Below the pieces are notes generated by a model. The model was not told where the DNA came from. It made no database searches and saw only the letters and a program-made list of their open reading frames with translations. A stretch of DNA of 64,000 nucleotides from Limimaricola sp027213785. Its GTDB lineage: Bacteria > Pseudomonadota > Alphaproteobacteria > Rhodobacterales > Rhodobacteraceae. Of the stretch, positions 27,908 to 36,617 are shown one piece after another. Numbering within the stretch: position 1 is the stretch's first letter; the number at the start of each line of letters is the position of its first letter. The stretch spans positions 2,170,001 to 2,234,000 of the forward strand of contig NZ_CP193755.1 in the NCBI RefSeq assembly GCF_050847355.1, read 5' to 3'. Position numbers and translations under genes: made by a program.

Positions 27908-30357
27908 GACGTCTCTCCCATGACGGGTTTCATGGCCCGCAGCCGCAGCGCGTTCGACAATACCAGCACCGACGAGGCCGACATCGCCGCCGCCGCCAGC
28001 ACGGGCGACAGCAGCATGCCGTTCCACGGGTAGAGCACCCCTGCCGCCACCGGGATCAGCGCGACGTTGTAGCCGAAGGCCCAGCCGAGGTTCTGCCGGA
28101 TGTTGCGCATGACCTTGCGGCTGATGGCCAGCGCATCGACCGCCGCGCCGATCCGGCCCGAGGACAGCACCACCTCGGCGCTCTCGATCGCGACCTCCGT
28201 GCCCGATCCCATGGCGATCCCGACATCGGCCGAGGCAAGCGCCGGGGCGTCGTTGATGCCGTCGCCCACGAAGGCCACCGGACCGCGGGCGCGCAGGCCC
28301 TCGATCGCGGCGAGCTTGCCTTCGGGCAGCACCTCGGCCTCGACATGATCGATGCCGAGATCGGCGGCGATGGCCATTGCGGTGGCGCGGGTGTCACCGG
28401 TGATCATCGCCACCTCCAGCCCCATCTCGCGCAACGCCGCGACGGCGGCGCGCGCCTCGACGCGAACCGGATCGGCCACGGCCAGCGCCGCCGCCGCCAC
28501 GCCGTCGATCGCGACCAGCACGGGCGTGCGACCCCTCTCGGCCTGCGCCCGGGCCAGCGGTTCGAGCCGCGCGGCGTCGATCCCCGCCTCCAAGAGCAGC
28601 CGCGCATTGCCGACCAGCAGCGCCCGCCCGCCGACATGCCCCCTGAGGCCGCGCCCGGGCACCGCCTCGACCGCCTCGGCGGTCTCCATCGGCAGCCCGC
28701 GTGCCTGCGCTGCCGCCACGATCGCCGCGCCGAGCGGGTGCTCGGACTGCCGCTCCAGCGCCCCGACGAGGGCAAGGATCTCCGCCTCGTCATGTCCCGG
28801 CAGCAGATCGAGATCGGTCAGCGCCGGGCGGCCTTCGGTCAGGGTGCCGGTCTTGTCGAAGGCCACCATGCGCACCCCGTCGAGCGCCTGCAGCGCATCG
28901 CCGCGCCGGAACAGCACGCCGAGCGTGGCCGCGCGCCCGGTGCCGACCATGATCGAGGTCGGCACAGCGAGGCCCATGGCGCAGGGGCAGGCGATGATCA
29001 GCACCGACACCCCGGCGACCAGCGCATGGGTCAGTGACGGCTCGGGCCCGAAGCCCAGCCAGAGCAGGACGGTTAGCGCCGCCAGCCCCAGCACCGCCGG
29101 CACGAAGCGCAGCGTGATGCGGTCGACAAGCCCCTGGATCGGCAGCTTCGCCCCCTGCGCCGCCTCGACCATGCGGATGATCCCCGCGAGGCGGGTTTCG
29201 GCGCCGACACGGGTGGCGCGCACCCGCAGGACGCCGGTGCCGTTGACCGTGCCGCCGGTGACCGCGTCGCCCGCGCGCTTGGCCACGGGGAGCGGCTCGC
29301 CGGTCAGCATCGCCTCGTCGACCCGGCTCTCGCCCGAGATCACCTCGCCATCGGTGGCGATCCGGTCGCCGGGGCGCACCAGCATCACGTCGCCGGGCTG
29401 CAGATCGCCCGCGTCGATCTCGATCGTCTCGCCATTGCGCTCGACCCGCGCCACCGGGCTTTGCAGGTCCACAAGCGCGCGGATCGCGGCGCCGCTGCGG
29501 CCCTTGGCCCGCGCCTCGAGCGCCCGGCCCAGCAGGATCAGGGTGACGATCACGCCGGCGGCCTCGAAATAGACCGCGCGCGCCGCCTCCGGCAGCAGGG
29601 CTGGCGCGAAGGTGGCAACACTCGAATAGCCCCATGCCGCCAGCGTGCCGAGCGCGACAAGGCTGTTCATGTCGGGGGTACGGCGCCACAATGCCGGCAA
29701 TCCGCGCGCCAGGAACACCCGGCCCGGCCCCGCCAGCACCAGACTCGTCAGGACGAACTGGATCAGCCAGCTGCCTCGCATGCCGATCGAAGCCTCGATC
29801 GCCATGTGGAAGCCCGGGACCATATGCGCGCCCATCGCGAGCACCGCCACAGGCAGGGTCAGCGCCGCCGCGATCCAGCTGCGGCGGCTCAGTTCCGCCG
29901 CCTCCTCGGCCTTGCGATCGCGAGGTGCCTCCATGGCAGCCCGATCCCCGGCGTCCCGTGCCGCGTAACCGGTGGCCTTCACCGCCCCGATCAGTTCCGG
30001 CATTCCGGCCGATCCGGCGAAGCGCTCGATCTCGGCCGTTTCCGCCGCGAGATTGACCCGCGCCGCGATCACCCCCGGCACAGCGGCGAGCGCGCGTTCC
30101 ACCCGGCCCGAACAGGAGGCGCAGGACATGCCCTCGACGCGCAGCCGCACCGTCTCGCGGCGCACCGGGTAGCCCGCGCGGTCAAGCGCCGCCACCAGTT
30201 CCTCCGCCTGCCCGCCCAGCACCTCGGCCCGCTCCGTGGCGAGGTTCACGCGGGCCTCGGTCACGCCCGGCACGGCGCGCAGGCTGCGCTCCACCCGGCC
30301 GACGCAGGAGGCGCAGGACATGTTGTCGATCTGGAATGCGAGCGGTTGGACGGTCAT
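27904..30357 (-). CDS. copA: Copper-exporting P1B-type ATPase
   Basis: 817 aa. Two N-terminal heavy-metal-associated domains each carry MSCASC (Cys 15/18 and 79/82). Eight membrane helices are predicted. The ion-binding helix has CPC near residue 456, the phosphorylation site is DKTGTLTEG near residue 500, and GDGINDAPAL near residue 700 is the hinge motif. It pumps Cu(I) from the cytosol to the periplasm. Its promoter region contains a CueR-type operator. The stop overlaps the cueR start, so export and sensing are co-translated. Confidence 0.97.
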   Translation of the reverse strand: MTVQPLAFQIDNMSCASCVGRVERSLRAVPGVTEARVNLATERAEVLGGQAEELVAALDRAGYPVRRETVRLRVEGMSCASCSGRVERALAAVPGVIAARVNLAAETAEIERFAGSAGMPELIGAVKATGYAARDAGDRAAMEAPRDRKAEEAAELSRRSWIAAALTLPVAVLAMGAHMVPGFHMAIEASIGMRGSWLIQFVLTSLVLAGPGRVFLARGLPALWRRTPDMNSLVALGTLAAWGYSSVATFAPALLPEAARAVYFEAAGVIVTLILLGRALEARAKGRSGAAIRALVDLQSPVARVERNGETIEIDAGDLQPGDVMLVRPGDRIATDGEVISGESRVDEAMLTGEPLPVAKRAGDAVTGGTVNGTGVLRVRATRVGAETRLAGIIRMVEAAQGAKLPIQGLVDRITLRFVPAVLGLAALTVLLWLGFGPEPSLTHALVAGVSVLIIACPCAMGLAVPTSIMVGTGRAATLGVLFRRGDALQALDGVRMVAFDKTGTLTEGRPALTDLDLLPGHDEAEILALVGALERQSEHPLGAAIVAAAQARGLPMETAEAVEAVPGRGLRGHVGGRALLVGNARLLLEAGIDAARLEPLARAQAERGRTPVLVAIDGVAAAALAVADPVRVEARAAVAALREMGLEVAMITGDTRATAMAIAADLGIDHVEAEVLPEGKLAAIEGLRARGPVAFVGDGINDAPALASADVGIAMGSGTEVAIESAEVVLSSGRIGAAVDALAISRKVMRNIRQNLGWAFGYNVALIPVAAGVLYPWNGMLLSPVLAAAAMSASSVLVLSNALRLRAMKPVMGETS

Positions 30358-30390
30358 CCGGCGATCCTTCGGTGGGCCGGTGCGACACTT

Positions 30391-30415
30391 AGGGTTCCAG
30401 TCATGGGAAGGTCAA
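30391..30415 (-). promoter_or_regulatory. CueR operator and copA promoter
   Basis: On the minus strand TTGACC (30415-30410) is followed by CTTCCCATGACTGGAACCC, an interrupted dyad of the CueR/MerR type, and then a weak -10 (TAAGTG). The 18-19-bp spacing is the long spacing typical of MerR-regulated promoters. It lies about 35-60 bp upstream of the copA ATG. Confidence 0.7.
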
Positions 30416-30514
30416 GACGCGGCCCTGCCTGTCATTGGATAACAGCGGGGCGGACTTGACCCGAGCGCCTCGCGCCCCCTCATATCGAATGCACATCTTT
30501 CGCAGGAGGCACCG

Positions 30515-30715
30515 ATGGCGACCTACTCGATCCCCGACATGAGCTGCGGCCATTGCCGCGCCGCCGTGGAAACCGCGATGCGCGAGCTCGACCCTTCGGC
30601 CAGCGTTGCCGTGGATCTGGAGAGCCGCACCGCCGAGATCGCCAGCGCCGCACCGGACGAGGCGGTTCGCGCCAAGCTCGCCGAGGCGGGCTATCCGGCG
30701 AAAGCCGTCGGCTGA
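30515..30715 (+). CDS. copZ: CopZ-like copper chaperone (heavy-metal-associated domain)
   Basis: 66 aa, a single HMA ferredoxin-like fold with the Cu(I) site MSCGHC at residues 9-14. It carries Cu(I) in the cytosol to CopA. The His between the cysteines (GH) is a variant also found in other CopZ proteins and may tune affinity. AGGAGG sits directly upstream. It is divergent from copA across 157 bp that hold the CueR operator; I see no second operator facing copZ. An L,D-transpeptidase follows 73 bp later. Confidence 0.92.
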   Translation: MATYSIPDMSCGHCRAAVETAMRELDPSASVAVDLESRTAEIASAAPDEAVRAKLAEAGYPAKAVG

Positions 30716-30788
30716 GACATCCGGGCCGGCTGCCGCCGCACGAACATGGCGGCGCGGGCCGGGCCGAACGACTGATGAGGACGATCAG

Positions 30789-31331
30789 ATGAGCATCACA
30801 CGCCGCAGCCTTCTCCTTGCCGGGCTCATGGCGCCGATCGCACGAAATGCGCGCGCCCATGAACGCGCCGCGCTCCTGCCGACGGAGGTGCGGGTCCATC
30901 CGGGGCTGATGCCCGGAGACATCTACGTGATCCCCGAGGACTTCCATCTCTACCACATCCGCCGGCCCGGGATCGCGATGCGCTACGGCGTCGGCGTCGG
31001 CCGCGCCGGGCTCGAGTTCAAGGGCGCAGCGGTGATCCAGCGCAAGGCGGAATGGCCGTCATGGCGACCGACCGACGACATGATCGGGCGCGAGCCGGAG
31101 AAATACGCGCAATACGCCGATGGCGTGCCGGGCGGCCCGGAGAATCCGCTCGGGGCGCGAGCGCTCTATCTCTATCGCAACGGGCGCGACACCTATTACC
31201 GCATCCACGGCACCACCGACCCCGAGACCATCGGCAGCTCGGTCTCGAACGGCTGCATCCGGCTGCGCAACGAGGACGTGATCGCGCTTTACGACGCGGT
31301 GGAGATCGGCACGCACGTCACCGTGGTCTAG
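30789..31331 (+). CDS. L,D-transpeptidase (YkuD family) with Tat-like signal
   Basis: 180 aa. The N-terminus TRRSLLLAGLMAPIARNARA looks like a twin-arginine signal. The YkuD catalytic motif reads HGTTDPETIGSSVSNGCIRL near residues 138-157 with the nucleophilic Cys. The family forms 3-3 crosslinks in peptidoglycan or attaches proteins to it, in the periplasm. It follows copZ on the same strand. Its TAG stop overlaps the TAG stop of the convergent siroheme synthase (CTAG, 31328-31331). Confidence 0.92.
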   Translation: MSITRRSLLLAGLMAPIARNARAHERAALLPTEVRVHPGLMPGDIYVIPEDFHLYHIRRPGIAMRYGVGVGRAGLEFKGAAVIQRKAEWPSWRPTDDMIGREPEKYAQYADGVPGGPENPLGARALYLYRNGRDTYYRIHGTTDPETIGSSVSNGCIRLRNEDVIALYDAVEIGTHVTVV

Positions 31332-32275
31332 CCCACCCCCGGGACGTGTTCGACCGCGACGCGGGCGGCCTGCAGCGGTTCGGGCAGCGTCGCGGCGGCG
31401 CCGGGCACCAGCACCACGACCCGCGCGCCCTCCTGCGCCGCCGCCAGCCCCGCGCCCACCGGATCGTCGGAGACGAGGCGCTCGGCGTCGCGCCGGGCCA
31501 GTTCGAGCAGCGCCGGCGGCAGGTCGGGGCCATGCACCACGAGATCCGCCTCCTGCATCCGGCGCACGCCGCGCAGGCTCAGCAGATCCGCCTCGCCCGG
31601 CCCGGCGCCGACATAGGCCACCGAGCCCTCGACCGGGCCGGGACCTTCGTCGAGCCGCGCCTTGAGCAGTTGCGCGGCGCGGCGTTCGGAGCCTGCCGCA
31701 TGGGCCGCGCGTACCGGGCCGGAGAAGACCCAGACCCAGAAATCGCGCCGCGCCCGGGCCGAGAAACGCTGCCCGACCGCGCCGCGCATGCGACCCGCCA
31801 GCGCCGCCAGCGCGCCGAGCCGCGGCTCGAGCATGGTTTCGACGGCGGTCTTGATCTGCCGCCCCAGCACCGGCGCCGTGCCCTCGGTGCCGATCGCGAC
31901 GACGACCGGGTCGCGGTCGACGATCGAGGGGGTAAGCGCGTCGCACAAGGCCGGGCGGTCGACCACGTTGACCACCGGCGCGCCCAGCGCCTTGGCGAGC
32001 GCGTGCAGCGCCCCGTCCGCCCCGGCCGAGCCGGTGGCCACGAAGACCAGCGCCGCGCGCTCGAACAGACCGGCCCGGATCTCCTTGGCATCCTCGAGCC
32101 GCACCCGCCCCTCTTGGGCCAGCGCGCGCAGTTCCTCGTCGAATTCGAACCCCGCCACCACGATCTCGGCATCGGTGCGGATCACCAGCCGCGCCTTCTG
32201 CGCCGCCTGCTCGCCGCCACCGAGGATCACGATGCGCCGCCCCGTGGTGGCGAGGAACATCGGGAAGGCCTTCAT
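31328..32275 (-). CDS. cysG: Siroheme synthase: precorrin-2 dehydrogenase/ferrochelatase with truncated methyltransferase domain
   Basis: 315 aa against about 460 for complete CysG. The N-terminal NAD-binding domain (VILGGGEQAAQKARL near residue 15) and sirohydrochlorin ferrochelatase region (VATGSAGADGAL, SIVDRDPVVVAIGTEG) are intact. From about residue 215 an uroporphyrinogen-III methyltransferase fold begins (VAYVGAGPGEADLLSLRGVR), but it stops at VAVEHVPGVG, a point equivalent to the middle of that domain. It probably carries out only the last two steps of siroheme synthesis. Its start overlaps the TrpD-like gene (ATGA). Confidence 0.88.
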   Translation of the reverse strand: MKAFPMFLATTGRRIVILGGGEQAAQKARLVIRTDAEIVVAGFEFDEELRALAQEGRVRLEDAKEIRAGLFERAALVFVATGSAGADGALHALAKALGAPVVNVVDRPALCDALTPSIVDRDPVVVAIGTEGTAPVLGRQIKTAVETMLEPRLGALAALAGRMRGAVGQRFSARARRDFWVWVFSGPVRAAHAAGSERRAAQLLKARLDEGPGPVEGSVAYVGAGPGEADLLSLRGVRRMQEADLVVHGPDLPPALLELARRDAERLVSDDPVGAGLAAAQEGARVVVLVPGAAATLPEPLQAARVAVEHVPGVG

Positions 32276-33288
32276 GCCGCGTCCTTTCCGGGCAGCGCGG
32301 CACGGTCGCGGGCCTGCCAGAGCGCCTCGGCCAGCGCCTCGGCCCGCGCCAGCCCCGGCGCGGCGCCCAGCGCCAGAAGCGCCAGCGCGGCGGTCCCGGT
32401 GACCAGCGCCGTGGCGAAGGCATCGTCGCTCTCGCCGAGCCAGAGCCGGCGCAGATCCTCAGGTCGACCGCCCGGATCGGCGAGCCGCCTCGTCTCGTCG
32501 CGCAGCGCCTGCGCGGTCAGATCGACCTCCGCCCCGCCCAGCAGGCCGAACAGCTCGATCTCCTTCGAGGGGTTGCGCTCGAACTCGCCGCCGGCGCCCT
32601 TGAGGATGAGCAGGTTCTCTTGCCCCATCAGCGCGCCCGCATCGGCCTGCAGCCCGCGATAGGGCGGGTGGAACACGCCTTCGACCTGTGCCCGCGCGCC
32701 GAACGGATTGGCAATCCGAAGCACGGTGTTGATGCAGGATCTCAGGCCGAAGACCTCGCGCAGGCGGATCAGCCGGTAGCCGTCGGGCGACCAGGCCTCC
32801 AGCGGCACATAGGCGATCGAGGCGCTGTCGAGCGCGCGGCCCAGCGCGTCGCCGGTCTCGGCCACGGGAATGCCCAAGCCCGGCAGCGCATCGCGAATCT
32901 CGTGGCGATGCGCGTTCCAGCCATGCAGCGCGACGCGGTGCCCCGCCCCCGCCACCAGCTTGGCGGCGAGCAGGAACCAAGGCAGGCCGCGGGTCCGCCC
33001 GGCGGCATAGGAGGGCCAGTCGAGATCGGGGGCGGCCCGGCGCCAGTCCTCGCCGCTCGCCAGCGCGTCGGCGAAGCCCGCGATCTCGGCCGCGTCCTCG
33101 CCGCGATAGCGCATCACCATCAGCAGCGCTCCCGCCGCCTCTGGCGCGGCGGTCCCGTCGAGGATCAGCCGCAGCGCCTGCGCCGCCTCCTCGCGGGTCA
33201 GGTGACGACCCCGCCCCGGCCCGCGCGCCACGGCCCCCACGAACGGCGCGAGCGCGTTGGCGTCGCGCGATACGGATGGCTGCGTCAT
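32272..33288 (-). CDS. Anthranilate phosphoribosyltransferase-like protein (TrpD2/YbiB type)
   Basis: 338 aa with the two-domain nucleoside phosphorylase/TrpD fold: LTREEAAQALRLILDGTAAP near the N-terminus, LHGWNAHRHE near residue 125 in place of the glycine-rich PRPP loop, then GVFHPPYRGLQADAG. The changed loop argues against true anthranilate phosphoribosyltransferase; proteins of the YbiB/TrpD2 group bind nucleic acids or have unknown substrates. It is the first gene of a two-gene operon with the siroheme synthase. ATG 33288 has AAGGG eight bases upstream; 33294 and 33315 are alternatives. Confidence 0.85.
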   Translation of the reverse strand: MTQPSVSRDANALAPFVGAVARGPGRGRHLTREEAAQALRLILDGTAAPEAAGALLMVMRYRGEDAAEIAGFADALASGEDWRRAAPDLDWPSYAAGRTRGLPWFLLAAKLVAGAGHRVALHGWNAHRHEIRDALPGLGIPVAETGDALGRALDSASIAYVPLEAWSPDGYRLIRLREVFGLRSCINTVLRIANPFGARAQVEGVFHPPYRGLQADAGALMGQENLLILKGAGGEFERNPSKEIELFGLLGGAEVDLTAQALRDETRRLADPGGRPEDLRRLWLGESDDAFATALVTGTAALALLALGAAPGLARAEALAEALWQARDRAALPGKDAA

Positions 33289-33474
33289 GTCCATGGCCCT
33301 TTTCGTCGGAATCACGCCTCAGATTAGGGCGCCAGAGGCGCAGAGGAAGGGCATGGGGTCAATGCGACCTGCGCCGCCGGGCCGGGCGGGCTGCGACGCC
33401 GGGTCGCTTTTTCGGGCAGGGTGCCGCTGTTATGTGCAATGCGCGAAACGCCCCTGCATTCAGGAAGATCCCCC

Positions 33475-34065
33475 ATGACCCTTCGCCCCCTCGCCTTTCT
33501 CGCCACCATCGGCCTCGCCGGTGCGGCGCAGGCGCATGACTACGGCAGCGGCGACCTGACCGTACTGCACCCCTTTGCCATCGAGACGGCCGAGCGCGCC
33601 ACCACCGGTGCCGGCTACTTCGCGATCCGCAACGATGGCGATGCCGCCGACGCGCTGATCGCGGTGGAGGCCGATTTTCCGAAGGTCGCGCTGCACGAGG
33701 CGGTGGAGACCGATGGGATGATGACGATGCAGCCGCTGGAGCGCATCGAGATCGCGCCGGGCGAAACGGTGACCCTCGCCCCCGGTCGGGGCGGCCACGT
33801 GATGTTCATGGGGCTCGAGAACCCGTTCGAGGTCGATGGGCGCTTTGCCGCGACGCTGGTCTTCGAGACGGCGGGGCCGGTCGAGGTCGAGTTCGTGGTC
33901 GAGCCACGCCCCGAGGCGGGCACCCCCCGTGAGGGCATGGATCACGGCGACATGGATCACGAGGCCATGGGTCATGGCGCGATGAATGAGGGCGAGATGG
34001 ACCATGGCGATATGGATCACGGCGCCATGATCGAAGGCGACGACGCTCCTGCCGCCGCACAATAA
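33475..34065 (+). CDS. PCu(A)C-type periplasmic copper chaperone with Met/His-rich tail
   Basis: 196 aa. A signal peptide ends AGAAQAH near residue 21. The copper site of the PCu(A)C family is present as LHEAVETDGMM near residue 76 and GGHVMFMG near residue 104. The last 50 residues contain repeated MDHG(D/A)M units, rich in Met and His, which can bind extra Cu(I). The family delivers copper to the CuA centre of cytochrome oxidase in the periplasm. CAGGAAG precedes the start. Confidence 0.92.
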   Translation: MTLRPLAFLATIGLAGAAQAHDYGSGDLTVLHPFAIETAERATTGAGYFAIRNDGDAADALIAVEADFPKVALHEAVETDGMMTMQPLERIEIAPGETVTLAPGRGGHVMFMGLENPFEVDGRFAATLVFETAGPVEVEFVVEPRPEAGTPREGMDHGDMDHEAMGHGAMNEGEMDHGDMDHGAMIEGDDAPAAAQ

Positions 34066-34086
34066 GGCCACAAGCTGACCGCGTCC

Positions 34087-35211
34087 CTAGAGGCGCGCGG
34101 CCAGGCCGTCGAGCATATCGAGGCAGGCGGCGAGCTGGCGCTCTTCGAGATACTCGTCCGGGCGATGCGCCTGCGCGATGTCGCCGGGTCCGCACAGCAC
34201 CGCATCCATGCCCAGCGCCTGCCAGATCCCGGCCTCGGTCCCGAAGGGCACGAGGCCCGGGGCACCGCCGACGATCCCCAGGAGCAGGTCGCGCGCGGCA
34301 TTGGCGGCGCGCGGCTCGAGCCCCGCCACCTCGCCGAAGACCTCGGCCTCGATGCCGAGCCCCGGATGGGCAGCCCGCTCCGCCGCCTCATATGCCGCGA
34401 GTTGGCGTTTCACGTGCGACGCTTCGGCCGCATCGACCGGGCGCATCTCCCATTCGACCTCCGCCTGCCCCGCGATCACGTTGCGCGCCGTGCCCGCCGC
34501 GATCCGCCCGACGCTGATCGTGGCCCATGGCGGATCGAAGACACCCTCGGGGCGCATTGCCTTCAGTTCTTGTGCCAGCGCCTCGAGCCGGAGCGCGAAG
34601 CGCGCCGCCGCCTGGGCCGCGTTGATGCCACGGTCGGGGGCCGAGCCATGGCCGTCGCGCCCGGTGAAGCGCGTGGTGTATTCATGGCAGCCCTTGTGCC
34701 CCTCGATCACCCGCATCCGCGTCGGCTCGCCGATGATCGCCAGCGCCGGGCGCGGTCCTTCGCGGACCAGGATTTCGGCCAGCGCCCGCGCGCCGAGGCA
34801 GCCCACCTCCTCGTCATGGGTGAAGACGAGATGCACCGGCGCACCGCAGCCGGCGAAGCGCGGCGCCATCGCCACGCAGGCGGCGTTGAACCCCTTCATG
34901 TCGCAGGTACCACGTCCGTAAAACCGCCCCTCCGCCCGCCGAAGCCGGAACGGGTCCGAGGACCACCCCTCCCCGGGCGGCACCACGTCGAGATGGCCCG
35001 AGAGCATCAGCCCGCCCTCCGCCTTTGGCCCGAAGGACGCCACGAGATTGAGCTTGTCGCCGCTCGCGTCGGGAAAGAGCGATACCCGCGCCCCCTGCCC
35101 GGCAAGCCGCTCCGCCAGCATTTCGGCCAGGGCGCGGTTGGACCGGTCCGAAACGGTCGGATGCGCCACCATCTCGGACAGAAGCGCGATCGCCTGCTCC
35201 AAGACGCTCAC
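34087..35211 (-). CDS. M20-family N-acyl-amino-acid deacylase, ArgE type
   Basis: 374 aa. The di-zinc site is visible: SGHLDVVPPGE near residue 72, GRGTCDMKGF near residue 99 and THDEEVGCLGAR near residue 131. The lid domain starts near residue 185. It matches acetylornithine deacetylases (ArgE). The GTG start lies within a GTGA overlap with the upstream DoeA-like gene, so the pair is coupled. Because the partner resembles ectoine hydrolase, the substrate may be N-acetyl-2,4-diaminobutyrate rather than N-acetylornithine; sequence alone cannot decide. Confidence 0.9.
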   Translation of the reverse strand: MSVLEQAIALLSEMVAHPTVSDRSNRALAEMLAERLAGQGARVSLFPDASGDKLNLVASFGPKAEGGLMLSGHLDVVPPGEGWSSDPFRLRRAEGRFYGRGTCDMKGFNAACVAMAPRFAGCGAPVHLVFTHDEEVGCLGARALAEILVREGPRPALAIIGEPTRMRVIEGHKGCHEYTTRFTGRDGHGSAPDRGINAAQAAARFALRLEALAQELKAMRPEGVFDPPWATISVGRIAAGTARNVIAGQAEVEWEMRPVDAAEASHVKRQLAAYEAAERAAHPGLGIEAEVFGEVAGLEPRAANAARDLLLGIVGGAPGLVPFGTEAGIWQALGMDAVLCGPGDIAQAHRPDEYLEERQLAACLDMLDGLAARL

Positions 35212-36392
35212 GGCTTCACGAAGAGCTTGCGGTCGAGATCGCACAGCGTTTCGGCGGAACCGCTGTCGCGGATCAGGATCGTCTCGGTGGTCTCCAGCCC
35301 CCAGCCCTCCATCCAGATGCCCGGCATGAAATGAAAGGTCATGCCCGGCTCCAGCACCGTCAGGTCGCCCTTGCGCAGGCTCGCGGTCCGCTCGCCCCAA
35401 TCGGGCGGGTAGCTCAGCCCCACCGGATAGCCGCAGCGGTTCGGCCGGTGGATGCCGATGCGCCGCAGCGGCGCGTGCAACGCCGCGGCGATGTCCTGCG
35501 TGGTGTTGCCGGGCCGCGCCGCCTCCAGCCCGGCTTCCAGCCCCTCGGTCAGCGCCTCGGCGGCGCGGGCCATGTCGGCGGGCGGCTCGCCGAGATGGAC
35601 CGTGCGACACAGCGGCGCGTGGTAACGGCGGACGCAGCCCGACAGTTCGAAGAAGGTCGCCTCGCCGCGGCGCATCTCCTCGCCGTTCCATGTCAGGTGC
35701 GGTGCGCTGGCATCGGCGCCGGACGGCATCAAAGGGACGATGGCGGCGTAATCGCCCCAATCCTCGCCGACCCCGCGCACGGCGGCACGCATCACCTCGC
35801 CCACAAGCTCGTTCTTGCGCCGCCCCGGTTCGGCCAGTTCGATCGCCAGCCGGGCGATGGTCTCGGAAATCCGCGCCGCGCGCCGCATCAGCGCGATCTC
35901 GGGGGCCGACTTCACCAGCCGCCGCCAGTTCACCAGCGCCGTGGCATCGATGAATTCCGCCTCGGGCAGCCCGGTCTCCAGCACCGCATGGGCCCGCGCG
36001 GAGTAGTAGTAGTTGTCCATCTCGACGCCGATCCGCGCACCGCCATGACCCATGCCGATCAGCCGCGCCGCGAGATCCTGCATCGGGTGACGCGTGGCCG
36101 ACTGCACGTAACGGTCGTCATAGCCGAGAATGCAGGCCTCGCTCATCCAGACGGTGCGCAGCGCCCCGGCGGTGTCCTGCATCCGGCCCCACCAGCAGGG
36201 CTCTCCGTCGAGCGGCAGGATCACGCCCTGATGCACGTAGAACGACCATCCGTCATAACCGGTGAGCCAGTTCTGGTTCGACGGGTCGGTGACGAAGAGC
36301 ACGTCGATGCCTGCCTCGGCCATGGCACGGCGGGTCGCGGCAAGGCGGCGCTCGTATTCGGCTCGCTCGAACGGGGCGGCGTGAGGTCCCAT
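35208..36392 (-). CDS. doeA: M24-family hydrolase resembling ectoine hydrolase DoeA (creatinase-like)
   Basis: 394 aa. The N-terminal creatinase domain has DPSNQNWLTGYDGWSFYVHQ near residue 37 and GVEMDNYYYSARAHA near residue 115. The pita-bread C-domain has PLMPSGADASAPHLTWN near residue 225 and GYPVGLSYPPDWGERTASL near residue 325. These segments match DoeA more closely than creatinase or proline dipeptidase. DoeA opens the ring of ectoine to N-acetyl-diaminobutyrate in the cytosol. AGGAGAG supports ATG 36392. The usual doe/eut partners (doeB, transporters) are not present. Confidence 0.8.
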   Translation of the reverse strand: MGPHAAPFERAEYERRLAATRRAMAEAGIDVLFVTDPSNQNWLTGYDGWSFYVHQGVILPLDGEPCWWGRMQDTAGALRTVWMSEACILGYDDRYVQSATRHPMQDLAARLIGMGHGGARIGVEMDNYYYSARAHAVLETGLPEAEFIDATALVNWRRLVKSAPEIALMRRAARISETIARLAIELAEPGRRKNELVGEVMRAAVRGVGEDWGDYAAIVPLMPSGADASAPHLTWNGEEMRRGEATFFELSGCVRRYHAPLCRTVHLGEPPADMARAAEALTEGLEAGLEAARPGNTTQDIAAALHAPLRRIGIHRPNRCGYPVGLSYPPDWGERTASLRKGDLTVLEPGMTFHFMPGIWMEGWGLETTETILIRDSGSAETLCDLDRKLFVKP

Positions 36393-36617
36393 GAATCTCT
36401 CCTCTGAACCCGACCAGCCGATCCCGGGCGATGACCATGGGTCAATTCCGATGGCGGCGGAAACTGTCCGAAAAGCGACCTTCCCACGCATCGAAGCGAG
36501 TCGATCCGCCACAACGATCGGCGGCAAATCGCCGGTTCCGTTTCCATCCAGAGAGCGCTTGGTCGCGCCCTGAAAATCGACCTATTCTAAAGTAGTGGTA
36601 TATGAGTGGCGGTGCAT

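Noticed and set aside
36513..36539. GGAAC...CGTT resembling an EcfG general-stress promoter upstream of the doeA-like gene
   Set aside because: The spacer is 18 bp, outside the usual 16-17, and there is no other support.
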